Shown here one piece after another: positions 8,878-18,708 of a stretch of 64,000 nt of DNA. Position 1 is the stretch's first letter. Each line of letters opens with the position of its first letter. The stretch is from Metallibacterium scheffleri. Its GTDB lineage: Bacteria > Pseudomonadota > Gammaproteobacteria > Xanthomonadales > Rhodanobacteraceae. The notes below the pieces were generated by a model. That model was not told the origin of the DNA, did not search any database, and saw only the letters and a list, made by a program, of their open reading frames with translations. Location: positions 434,001-498,000 of the forward strand of contig NZ_LDOS01000002.1 of the NCBI RefSeq assembly GCF_002077135.1, read 5' to 3'. Position numbers and translations under genes: made by a program.

Positions 8878-9533
8878 GCCTGCTCCTTGGGCATTTGCGT
8901 AGGTGCCACTTGCACAAACTCGGCAGCCAAATCGCCAACGGTCATTGGCGGGTATGTCTGGATTGGCGTGAAAATCTCGTGTTTGGCGAACAAGGAGCCC
9001 TGTTCGGTATGGGTAGACATGCCAGTGAGGATGTCAAAGCGGAAGTCGCGCCGCTGGAATTTACCCTTGCCAAGGTAGCCCCACTCGGCAAAGGTGATCG
9101 GCTCACCGCTCTGCGTGCGCATTGTCAGCGCGTCGCCGTGGACGAGATTCTGCGACAGCACTTGCGATGCGGCGCTGTACAGGTCGTCCGATTCATCAAG
9201 GTTCAGGTACTCGGCCAGGATTTCCAGCACGTTCGCCCGGCACTCGGCGATGTTGTCCGGCAGCAGCTCGATGCCGTAAATACACATCAATGCGAGCAGC
9301 GCGTAGTGCCGCTTTTCAAAGTCGGGCTTCCCGTACTTGAGTTCGACCGCCGCGAGCTTGCGCTGGAGGATGCGCACAAGAAAATTGCCGCTGCCGCACG
9401 CGGGCTCCAGAAAGCGTGCGTCGATGCGCTCGGTTTCGCCTTTGACGAGGTCGAGCATCGCTTCGACCATCCACGCAGGGGTGAACACCTCCCCATGGTC
9501 AGCGACACGTTGTTTGGATTTTACGAGTTTCAC
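8874..9533 (-). CDS. Short N6-methylase-like protein with SAM-binding motif but no NPPY
   Basis: This 219-residue protein is the first gene of the accessory operon. Residues about 14-24 (EVFTPAWMVEA) and 42-52 (EPACGSGNFL) form the front part of an adenine methylase fold, and IYGIELLPDN follows. The catalytic NPPY motif expected after RFDIL is missing, and the sequence runs out into MSTHTEQGSLF. The C-terminus overlaps the next gene normally and shows no frameshift, so it looks like a genuine short protein. I recall similarly short proteins annotated as restriction subunit M. Start is GTG at 9533, with weak ribosome-binding sequence. It may act as a SAM-binding partner of the full methylase downstream. 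Confidence 0.8.
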   Translation of the reverse strand: MKLVKSKQRVADHGEVFTPAWMVEAMLDLVKGETERIDARFLEPACGSGNFLVRILQRKLAAVELKYGKPDFEKRHYALLALMCIYGIELLPDNIAECRANVLEILAEYLNLDESDDLYSAASQVLSQNLVHGDALTMRTQSGEPITFAEWGYLGKGKFQRRDFRFDILTGMSTHTEQGSLFAKHEIFTPIQTYPPMTVGDLAAEFVQVAPTQMPKEQA

Positions 9534-9667
9534 GTCCCGATTCTCGTTTCCCTGATTTTGAGCATCGCCGAATCTTCGCGAGGTCTACAGTTGCAGAGGC
9601 TGTTCGAGGGTGCTTGATCGGGCGCGCCGACAAGGTCTCAGTATGTCGTGCCGCCAGCCGACGGCGC

Positions 9668-11980
<2,313 letters not shown>

Positions 11981-11984
<4 letters not shown>

Positions 11985-12463
11985 GCGGCGCACGCGGCCC
12001 GCGCGGCAGGACCGGCGTGGTGCATGGCGTGGACCTCGCCGCGCGTGGCCGCGCGCGGCGCCGGGCGCTGCAGGCACTGTACGCGTGGCAGGTGTCGGGC
12101 ACGCCCATCGAGGGCGTGATCGAGCAATTCCGCCACGAACAGGACATGGAAGTGGCTGACCTAGAGTATTTCGAGAACTTGCTGCGCGGCGTCGCGCAGC
12201 ATGTCGATGAGCTCGACGCCGGGCTGCTGCCGTTTCTGGATCGCACGGTCGCGCAGGTCGATCCGATCGAGCGCGGCGTGCTGCGCCTGGCCGCCTACGA
12301 GTTGCGCTACCGCGTCGACGTGCCCTACCGCGTGGTACTCAACGAGGCCATCGAGGTGACCAAGCGCTTCGGGGCCGACCACGGCCACAGTTACGTCAAC
12401 GGCGTGCTCGACCACCTCGCCGCGCAATGGCGCGCGCCCGAGTACGGCGCCGCGCGCTTGTAA
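11981..12463 (+). CDS. nusB: Transcription antitermination factor NusB
   Basis: This 160-residue helical protein binds boxA RNA with S10 during rRNA antitermination. Family sequence includes [15 protein letters not shown] near the N-terminus, the central [15 protein letters not shown] and the C-terminal [13 protein letters not shown]...[11 protein letters not shown]. The N-terminus carries about 20 extra Arg/Gly-rich residues before the fold. Translation is probably coupled to ribH through the ATGA overlap at 11981-11984. thiL follows 10 bases later. Confidence 0.96.
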
Positions 12464-12473
12464 ATGCGCGGAC

Positions 12474-13439
12474 ATGGCCGAGTTCGATCTGATCGCAGCC
12501 CTTCGCGCCCGCACGCGCCACGCGCGCGACGACGTGCGGCTGGGCATCGGTGACGACGCCGCACTGCTGCAACCCGCGCCCGGCATGCAACTGGTCGCCT
12601 GCACCGACACGCTCAACGCCGGCGTGCATTTCCCGGCCGCTACCGCGCCGCAAGCGATCGGCTGGAAGGCGCTGGCGGTGAACCTGTCGGATCTGGCCGC
12701 GATGGGTGCCGAACCCGCCTGGGCGCTGCTTGCGCTGAGTCTGCCGCAGGCTGATGCGGCCTTCGTCGAGGCGCTCGCCGACGGCTTGGCGCGGCTGGCC
12801 GCGCAGCACGGCGTGGCGCTGGTCGGTGGCGACACCACGCGCGGACCGCTGAGCCTCACCGTCACCGCGCTGGGTCAGATCGCAGCGGGCGCGGCGTTGT
12901 TGCGCAGCGGCGCGCAGGTCGGCGATGTGGTGCTGGTCACCGGCACACTGGGCGATGCCGCGGCAGGGCTGGAAATCGCGCAGCGCGCATCGCAGGGCGG
13001 CGTGGATGCGCATGCGGCCTGGTTGCGCCAGCGCCTGGACTATCCCGCGCCGCGCGTGGCTGCGGGGCTGGCGCTGCGCGGGCTGGCCACGGCCTGCATC
13101 GACCTCTCCGATGGCCTGCTGGCCGACCTTGGCCATCTCTGCGCGGCCAGCGGCGTGGGCGCCGAAGTCGAACTCGATGCGCTGCCGCTGTCACCTGCGC
13201 TGCGCGCCAGCGTACCCATCGCGCAGGCGCAGGCGTGGGCGCTGGGCGGTGGCGATGACTACGAACTGTGTTTCTGCGTCGCGCCCGCGCAGGTCGATCC
13301 CGCGCTGGCGCGCGTGCAGGCAGCAGGGGTCGCGGCGCGCGTGATCGGTCGCATCGTGGCCACGCCCGGCGTGCGCGTGCGCGATGCGCAAGGCCGCGAC
13401 TACGCGCCGGTGCGGCGTGGCTACGAGCACTTCGCATGA
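12474..13439 (+). CDS. thiL: Thiamine-monophosphate kinase
   Basis: This 321-residue enzyme phosphorylates thiamine monophosphate to the active diphosphate. It has the PurM-like fold with the ATP/metal motifs GDDAA (about 24-28), VGGDTTRGPLS (about 119-129) and DLSDGLLADLGH (about 207-218). The order ribH-nusB-thiL-pgpA is common in gammaproteobacteria and indicates one operon. pgpA starts 10 bases after the stop. Confidence 0.96.
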   Translation: MAEFDLIAALRARTRHARDDVRLGIGDDAALLQPAPGMQLVACTDTLNAGVHFPAATAPQAIGWKALAVNLSDLAAMGAEPAWALLALSLPQADAAFVEALADGLARLAAQHGVALVGGDTTRGPLSLTVTALGQIAAGAALLRSGAQVGDVVLVTGTLGDAAAGLEIAQRASQGGVDAHAAWLRQRLDYPAPRVAAGLALRGLATACIDLSDGLLADLGHLCAASGVGAEVELDALPLSPALRASVPIAQAQAWALGGGDDYELCFCVAPAQVDPALARVQAAGVAARVIGRIVATPGVRVRDAQGRDYAPVRRGYEHFA

Positions 13440-13449
13440 GCAGCGGCGC

Positions 13450-13950
13450 ATGAGTGGCGTGACCGCGCCCGCGCAGCGGCGCGCGCTGCTCGCGCACGTC
13501 GATGGCTGGATCGCGCTGGGTTTCGGCAGCGGGCTGTCGCCGTGGGCGCCGGGCACCGCAGGCTCGCTGGCCGCGCTGCTGCCATGGCTGGCGCTGCGGT
13601 TGCTGCCGTGGCCGGCTTATCTGGCCGTGCTGCTGCTGGCATTCGCGCTGGGCGTGTGGGCCTGCGGGCGCGCCGCGCGCCGCGTCGGTCTGCACGATCC
13701 GGGCGCCTTCGTCTGGGACGAGTTCGTCGGGCAATGGTTGGCGCTGCTGCCGGTGCTGGCCGGACCGTGGTGGGGCGTGGCGCTGGGCTTCGCTTTGTTC
13801 CGCCTGTTCGACGTGTGGAAACCGTGGCCGGTGCGCTGGGCCGACCGCAGCCTCGACGGTGGCCTCGGCGTGATGGCCGACGACGTACTCGCCGGCCTGA
13901 TGGCTGCAGGAGTGTTGGCGCTGGTGGTCTACGTGCTCACGTTGGCATAG
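13450..13950 (+). CDS. pgpA: Phosphatidylglycerophosphatase A
   Basis: This 166-residue inner-membrane phosphatase makes phosphatidylglycerol from its phosphate. Landmarks are the LSPWAPGTAGSLAAL segment, DPGAFVWDEFVGQW with acidic residues near 80-90, FRLFDVWKPWP near 118-128, and hydrophobic segments between them. The ATG at 13450 is 10 bases after the thiL stop. A longer frame would read into thiL and is less likely. The C-terminus converges on the GDT1-family gene with a 4-base gap. Confidence 0.93.
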   Translation: MSGVTAPAQRRALLAHVDGWIALGFGSGLSPWAPGTAGSLAALLPWLALRLLPWPAYLAVLLLAFALGVWACGRAARRVGLHDPGAFVWDEFVGQWLALLPVLAGPWWGVALGFALFRLFDVWKPWPVRWADRSLDGGLGVMADDVLAGLMAAGVLALVVYVLTLA

Positions 13951-13954
13951 CGCA

Positions 13955-14515
13955 TCAACGCAGCAGCACCCACAGCCCCAGCGCGGCGAACAGGATTGTC
14001 GCCAGCATGCGCGTGAGCCTGAGCGGGATGCGCTGCGCGTAACGTGCGCCCAGCCACACCGTGGGCACGTTGACCGCCAGCATGCCCAGTGTGCTGCCGG
14101 CCACGACCTGCCAGTAGGGATGAAAATCGGCGCCCAGGATCAGCGTGGCGACCTGCGTCTTGTCGCCCATCTCGGCGAGGAAAAACGCGATCGTGGTGGC
14201 TGCGAACACGCCGCGCGCGCGCATCGGCGCGGCGGCCGCGTCGGCATCGATGCGATCGGGTTTCAGCATCCACGCCGCCACGGCCAGTAGCGACAGGCCT
14301 ACCAGCCAGCGCTGCATGTCGGGTGTCAGCAGCGTGCCCAGCCAGGCGCCAGCCAGCGCCGCAAGGGCATGGTTGAACAGGGTCGCGACGAGGATGCCCA
14401 GTACGATGGGCAGCGGCTTGCGGTAGCGCGCAGCCAGCACCAGCGACAGCAGTTGCGTCTTGTCGCCGAGTTCGGCCAGCGCGACGCCGGCAAAGGCGAT
14501 CCAGAGGGTGTGCAT
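13955..14515 (-). CDS. GDT1/TMEM165 (UPF0016) family manganese exporter
   Basis: This 186-residue membrane protein has two copies of the family motif E-x-G-D-K-T: ELGDKTQ near residue 16 and EMGDKTQ near 116. Each lies in a repeat of about three membrane segments. Bacterial members export Mn2+. The start at 14515 is preceded by GGAG, and a longer start at 14548 falls in the structured leader. Upstream, a yybP-ykoY type Mn2+ riboswitch (about 14584-14692) and a strong hairpin (14544-14582) strongly support manganese as substrate and imply induction by excess metal. Confidence 0.92.
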   Translation of the reverse strand: MHTLWIAFAGVALAELGDKTQLLSLVLAARYRKPLPIVLGILVATLFNHALAALAGAWLGTLLTPDMQRWLVGLSLLAVAAWMLKPDRIDADAAAAPMRARGVFAATTIAFFLAEMGDKTQVATLILGADFHPYWQVVAGSTLGMLAVNVPTVWLGARYAQRIPLRLTRMLATILFAALGLWVLLR

Positions 14516-14543
14516 GAGGGACTCCAGCCGGGCGACGCGACAA

Positions 14544-14582
14544 GGCACGCGCGGCCGGCCCGGCCGGGCGGCCCCGCGTGCC
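14544..14582 (-). promoter_or_regulatory. Hairpin between riboswitch and exporter gene (likely expression platform)
   Basis: On the minus strand GGCACGCG pairs perfectly with CGCGTGCC, and GC-rich inner sequence extends the stem. It begins at the 3' end of the aptamer and ends 28 bases before the start codon. There is no clear U tract, so control of ribosome access or of Rho is more likely than an intrinsic terminator. Confidence 0.5.
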
Positions 14583-14583
14583 C

Positions 14584-14692
14584 GCGGTCTTGCCGGGCGA
14601 ATTCCTGGCGGAACCCGTCGCGCGCGCCATGGCTTTTGACCAAGTGTGTTGACGCGCGCCGCGCTGTGCGCTCGGCTACTCCCCGTGGGAGG
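14584..14692 (-). ncRNA. yybP-ykoY manganese riboswitch
   Basis: On the minus strand the leader contains the conserved pieces of the yybP-ykoY aptamer in order: GGGGAGTAGCC (14684-14674), TCAACACAC, GGTCAAAAGCCATGG (14641-14627) and the second loop GGCAAGACC (14594-14586). These loops form the Mn2+ site in known examples, including one from Xanthomonas oryzae. The riboswitch stands before a UPF0016 exporter, a classic target. Exact ends are approximate. Confidence 0.88.
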
Positions 14693-14698
14693 GCGCGC

Positions 14699-14704
14699 AG
14701 TCTA
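14699..14704 (-). promoter_or_regulatory. Possible -10 box for the riboswitch transcript
   Basis: Reading the minus strand, TGC-TAGACT resembles an extended -10. It would start the RNA near 14692, just before the aptamer. No convincing -35 box is seen at normal spacing. The 180 bases from here to the amt stop hold no gene or other recognisable signal. Confidence 0.35.
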
Positions 14705-14885
14705 GCAGCCTGTCGGGCTTTGCTGGTCGAGGCGAGCACTCGGCTGTGCGCGGACCGATTTTCGACGCTGCGCCGGCGCATGCTGGTTACATGGACCAAG
14801 AGGCGGCGGCGAGGGACCGCACAGCCGGATTCGCAGCCCAACCGGCTGCTGGCAGTGCCGCTGCGCGCGCCGGCCCGGGCGCGGG

Positions 14886-16217
14886 CTACAGGTTGTAGCC
14901 ACGCTCGTCGTGCAGGGCGATGTCCAGGCCTTCGGTTTCCGCTTCGCTGCCCACGCGCAGCGGCACGATGCGGCCGGTGAGCCACAGTAGCGCCGCGCTC
15001 ATCAGCCCGCCGTAGACCAGCACCACGCCCACGCCCAGTGCCTGGTGCCCGATCTGAGCGAGCATGCTCACGCCGGGCGCGAGGCCGCTGCCGCCGAGGC
15101 TGGCATCGACGAACACGCCGGTCAGCAGCGCACCGACGATGCCGCCGATGCCGTGCACGCCGAACACATCCAGCGCATCGTCATAGCCGAAGCGGCGCTT
15201 CAGGCGCGAAGCCGCGAAAAAGCACACCACGCCAGCGACCGCGCCGATGGCGATCCCGCCCAGCGGCCCGGCCGTGCCCGAGGCCGGGGTGATCGCCACC
15301 AGTCCGGCCACCGCGCCCGAGACGATCCCCAGTACCGAGGGCTTGCCGTGCAACGCCCACTCGGTGCCCATCCAGGTCAGCGCGGCGGCGGCGGCGGCCA
15401 CCTGCGTGACCAGCATGGCCATACCGGCGATGCCGTCGGCGGCCACCTCGGAACCTGCGTTGAAGCCGAACCAGCCCACCCACAGCAGCGCCGCGCCGAC
15501 GACGGTGTAAGTGAGGTTGTGCGGCGGCATCGGGGTGTGCGGCCAGCCGCGGCGCGGGCCGATCATCAGGCAGGCGACCAGCCCGGCGATGCCGGCATTG
15601 ATGTGCACCACGGTGCCGCCGGCGAAATCCAGCACGCCGTGATCGGCCAGGAATGCGCCGGGTCCGCCCCACACCATGTGCGCGATCGGCAGGTACACCA
15701 CGGTGAACCACAGCGCGGTGAACAGCAGCAGCGCCGCGAAGCGCATGCGTTCGGCGAAGGCGCCGACGATCAGCGCCGGGGTGATGATGGCGAAGGTCAT
15801 CTGGAAGGTCGCGTACACGGTCTCCGGAACCGTGCCGACCAGCGCGTTGCGCGGGATGCCGAGCATGCCGGCCTTGCCCAGTCCGCCGATGAAGGCGTGC
15901 AGGTCCACATGCCCGGCCACCATGCCCGCGCTGTCAAAGGCCAGGCTGTAGCCGTACAGCACCCACAGCACGCTGATCAATGCGGTGATGGCCATGCATT
16001 GCGCCAGCACCGACAGCACGTTCTTGCTGCGCACCATGCCGCCGTAGAACAGGGCCAGGCCCGGCACGGTCATCAGCAGCACCAGCGCCGTCGCGGTGAG
16101 CATCCACGCCGTGTCGCCATGGCTGAGCGTCGCCGGCGCGGCCTGGGCGATGGCGGGTACGGCCGCGGCGAGCGCCGCGACCAGGGTCAGACGAGGGCGG
16201 CGTGGAACAAGGGGCAT
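14886..16217 (-). CDS. amt: Ammonium transporter
   Basis: This 443-residue protein has an N-terminal signal-like hydrophobic segment (about 8-25, ending AQAAPA) and about eleven membrane helices. Amt landmarks include LFYGGMVRSKNVLS, VGWFGFNAGSE, DDALDVFGVHGIGGIVGALLTG with the pore-lining His, and a C-terminal tail with DIALHDERGYNL. A start at 16217 places the signal peptide correctly, and upstream ATG codons at 16250 and 16313 are possible. No glnK gene adjoins it, although glnK-amtB is the common pairing. It is divergent from dcp. Confidence 0.94.
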   Translation of the reverse strand: MPLVPRRPRLTLVAALAAAVPAIAQAAPATLSHGDTAWMLTATALVLLMTVPGLALFYGGMVRSKNVLSVLAQCMAITALISVLWVLYGYSLAFDSAGMVAGHVDLHAFIGGLGKAGMLGIPRNALVGTVPETVYATFQMTFAIITPALIVGAFAERMRFAALLLFTALWFTVVYLPIAHMVWGGPGAFLADHGVLDFAGGTVVHINAGIAGLVACLMIGPRRGWPHTPMPPHNLTYTVVGAALLWVGWFGFNAGSEVAADGIAGMAMLVTQVAAAAAALTWMGTEWALHGKPSVLGIVSGAVAGLVAITPASGTAGPLGGIAIGAVAGVVCFFAASRLKRRFGYDDALDVFGVHGIGGIVGALLTGVFVDASLGGSGLAPGVSMLAQIGHQALGVGVVLVYGGLMSAALLWLTGRIVPLRVGSEAETEGLDIALHDERGYNL

Positions 16218-16344
16218 GGCGGCATTCCGGGTTACGGTGCGCTGCAGCATGGCGCATGCATCGTACTTGCCACCAGCGGCTTGCCGGTGTTCTGATGGCA
16301 CGCTGACTGGCACGAGGCGGCGGTCATCCCGCGGCGCAGCGTTC

Positions 16345-16376
16345 CATGCCTTTCAGCCCATGCCTTTCAGCCCATG
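16345..16376. repeat. 14-base tandem repeat, about 2.3 copies
   Basis: The unit CATGCCTTTCAGCC occurs twice in a row and is followed by CATGG. It lies in the 213-base gap between the divergent amt and dcp genes, about 55 bases before the dcp start. It may be a slipped-strand duplication without function. Confidence 0.7.
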
Positions 16377-16430
16377 GCCGCGTCGTCGCGATTGGTTAGC
16401 CTGTGCGGGTCTTTCACAGGAGATCCGCGC

Positions 16431-18578
16431 ATGTTCAAACGCATGTCACTCGGGGTGCTCGGCAGCCTGCTGATGCTGGCGGGCGGTGCCCAGGCCACCG
16501 AATCGAGCGATAGCCTGGCGGCCAGCAATCCGTTCGCCAGGCCCAGCACGCTGCCCTATCAACTGCCGCCGTTCGATCGCATCCGCAATCGCGATTACGG
16601 CCCGGCTTTCGCCGCCGGCATGACGCAGCAGCGCGCCGAAATGCGCGCGATCGCGGAAAATCCCGCCGCGCCGGACTTCGCCAACACGCTGCTGGCGATG
16701 GAGCGTTCCGGGCGTCTGCTCGACCGCGTGAGCCTGGTGTTTTTCAACCTGTCTGCCAGCGACACCAATCCGCAGATCCAGAAGTTCGAGGCGCAGCTGG
16801 CGCCGCAGCTGGCCGCGCATCGCGATGCCATCCTGCTCGATCCGCAGCTGTTCGCGCGCGTCGATGCGCTGTACCGGCAGCGTGCCGCGCTGGATCTGAA
16901 TCCCGAGCAGGTGCGTCTGATCGAGCGTTATCACACTAACTTCGTGCGCGCCGGCGCGCGCCTGGCGCCCGCGCAGAAAGATCAACTGCGCGCGCTCAAT
17001 GCGCGTATCGCCGCGGCGCAGACGGCGTACGAACAGCGTCTGCTCGCAGCCAATAATCACGGCGCGCTGATCATCACGGACGTGCGTGAACTGGATGGCC
17101 TCGCGCCCGACGCCATCGCCGCCGCAGCCGAGGCGGCCAAGGCGCGCGGGCTCGCCGGCCAGTATCTGATCGCGCTGCAGAACACCAGCGGCCAACCGGC
17201 ACTGACCGACCTCAACAGCCGCGCCGTGCGCGAGCGCCTGCTGGCGGCCTCGATGCAGCGCGGATGGCAGGATGGCGACACCGACGAACGCGCGCTGATC
17301 ACCGGAATCGCGCGCCTGCGTGCCGAGCGCGCGCAACTGCTGGGTTATCCCGACCACGCCACCTATGCGCTGGAGGATTCCACCGCCAAAAACCCGACCG
17401 CGGTCAACGCCATGCTTGGCAGGCTGGCGCCAGCGGCGGTAGCCAACGCGCGCCGCGAAGCCGTGGCGCTGCAGCAGGCCATCGACGCCCAGGGCGGCGG
17501 CTTCCAGCTCGGCGCCGCCGACTGGGCGCACTACGCCGAACAGGTGCGCAAGCAGCGCTACGCCTTCGACGAAGGCCAGATGAAGCCGTACTTCGAGATG
17601 CGGCGCGTGCTCGAGGACGGCGTGTTCTACGCCGCCACGCGCCTGTACGGCATCACCTTCAAGCGCCGCACCGATCTGCCCGTGTATCACCCCGACGTGC
17701 AGGTCTACGAGGTGTTCAACAGCGACGGCAGCCGGCTTGGCCTGTTCCTGGCCGACTACTATGCGCGCCCGAGCAAGCGCGGCGGCGCATGGATGAACAA
17801 CTACGTCGACCAGTCGCACCTGCTCGGCACGCTGCCGGTCGTGGTGAACAACCTCAACGTGCCCAAGCCGTCGGCGGGCCAGCCGACCCTGTTGACCTTC
17901 GACGAGGTAACCACCGCGTTCCACGAGTTTGGCCACGCGCTGCACGGCCTGTTCTCCAACGTGACCTATCCGCTGTTCTCCGGCACCAATGTGCCGCGCG
18001 ATTTCGTCGAATATCCCTCGCAGGTCAATGAGATGTGGGCCACCTGGCCCGAGGTGCTCACGCACTACGCGCGCCACTACCAGAGCGGCGCGCCGATGCC
18101 GCAGGAACTGGTCGCCAAGGTGCTGGCCGCGCAGAAGTTCAACCAGGGCCAGGCCACCACCGAGTATCTGGCCGCAGCGCTGCTGGATCAGGCCTGGCAC
18201 CAGATCGGCCCGGCGCAGGTACCGCAGGCGGCACAGGCCGAGGCCTTCGAGCGCGCGGCGCTGGACAAGGCCGGCGTGGCGTTCGCGCCGGTGCCGCCGC
18301 GTTACCGCAGCACCTATTTCGCGCATATTTTCGGTGGCGGCTACGCGGCCGGCTACTACAGCTACATCTGGTCCGAAGTGCTGGATGCCGACAGCGAGGC
18401 CTGGTTCAAGCGCCACGGTGGATTGAAGCGCGAGAACGGCGATGCCTTCCGCGGCAAGCTGCTCTCGAAAGGCGGCAGCGTCGATGCGATGACCTTGTTC
18501 CGCGACTTCTATGGCGCCGAGCCCGACATCAGGCCGTTGCTGGAACGCCGCGGTCTGGCCGGCGTCGGCGATACCTGA
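16431..18578 (+). CDS. dcp: M3 family peptidyl-dipeptidase
   Basis: This 715-residue zinc protease of the thimet oligopeptidase/Dcp group has a signal peptide (MFKRMSLGVLGSLLML...AQA), so it probably acts in the periplasm. The metal site is HEFGHALH near residues 497-504, with the third ligand in EYPSQVNEMW about 25 residues later. The C-terminal FAHIFGGGYAAGYYSYIWSEVLDAD is typical of Dcp and shapes the substrate pocket. A CAGGAGA ribosome-binding site precedes the ATG at 16431. An ATG 57 bases earlier lacks such a site. A weak terminator-like hairpin lies downstream. Confidence 0.94.
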   Translation: MFKRMSLGVLGSLLMLAGGAQATESSDSLAASNPFARPSTLPYQLPPFDRIRNRDYGPAFAAGMTQQRAEMRAIAENPAAPDFANTLLAMERSGRLLDRVSLVFFNLSASDTNPQIQKFEAQLAPQLAAHRDAILLDPQLFARVDALYRQRAALDLNPEQVRLIERYHTNFVRAGARLAPAQKDQLRALNARIAAAQTAYEQRLLAANNHGALIITDVRELDGLAPDAIAAAAEAAKARGLAGQYLIALQNTSGQPALTDLNSRAVRERLLAASMQRGWQDGDTDERALITGIARLRAERAQLLGYPDHATYALEDSTAKNPTAVNAMLGRLAPAAVANARREAVALQQAIDAQGGGFQLGAADWAHYAEQVRKQRYAFDEGQMKPYFEMRRVLEDGVFYAATRLYGITFKRRTDLPVYHPDVQVYEVFNSDGSRLGLFLADYYARPSKRGGAWMNNYVDQSHLLGTLPVVVNNLNVPKPSAGQPTLLTFDEVTTAFHEFGHALHGLFSNVTYPLFSGTNVPRDFVEYPSQVNEMWATWPEVLTHYARHYQSGAPMPQELVAKVLAAQKFNQGQATTEYLAAALLDQAWHQIGPAQVPQAAQAEAFERAALDKAGVAFAPVPPRYRSTYFAHIFGGGYAAGYYSYIWSEVLDADSEAWFKRHGGLKRENGDAFRGKLLSKGGSVDAMTLFRDFYGAEPDIRPLLERRGLAGVGDT

Positions 18579-18609
18579 GCCAGCGTCGCAGCGCCTGTTT
18601 GCCAGTGCC

Positions 18610-18626
18610 GGGGGCCGGTTGCCCCC
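18610..18626 (+). terminator. Weak terminator-like hairpin after dcp
   Basis: GGGGGC and GCCCCC form a 6-base stem around a 5-base loop, followed by GTTGCATTT rather than a clean T run. It lies 32 bases after the dcp stop. Confidence 0.4.
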
Positions 18627-18670
18627 GTTGCATTTGCGCGCCTCGCGCTGCGCCGCAGCAGGCAGCTGAT

Positions 18671-18676
18671 TACAAT
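18671..18676 (+). promoter_or_regulatory. Possible -10 box of valS
   Basis: TACAAT, one base from consensus, lies 33 bases before the valS ATG and is preceded by TGAT. No good -35 is seen 16-18 bases upstream. Confidence 0.35.
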
Positions 18677-18708
18677 CGCCGGCTCGCCCCGCGAAGAATC
18701 CAGCACCC

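Noticed and set aside
3089-9533. Accessory operon as a prophage or integrative element
   Set aside because: No integrase, att repeat, tRNA junction or structural gene was found at either side.
8895-9617. Plus-strand frame opposite the short methylase gene
   Set aside because: The minus strand carries EPACGSGNFL and regular gene overlap, and the plus-strand product has no recognisable motif.
13955-14548. Start of the GDT1-family gene at 14548
   Set aside because: That ATG lies within the riboswitch-platform hairpin, adds an uncharacteristic N-terminus and lacks a ribosome-binding site. The ATG at 14515 has GGAG.
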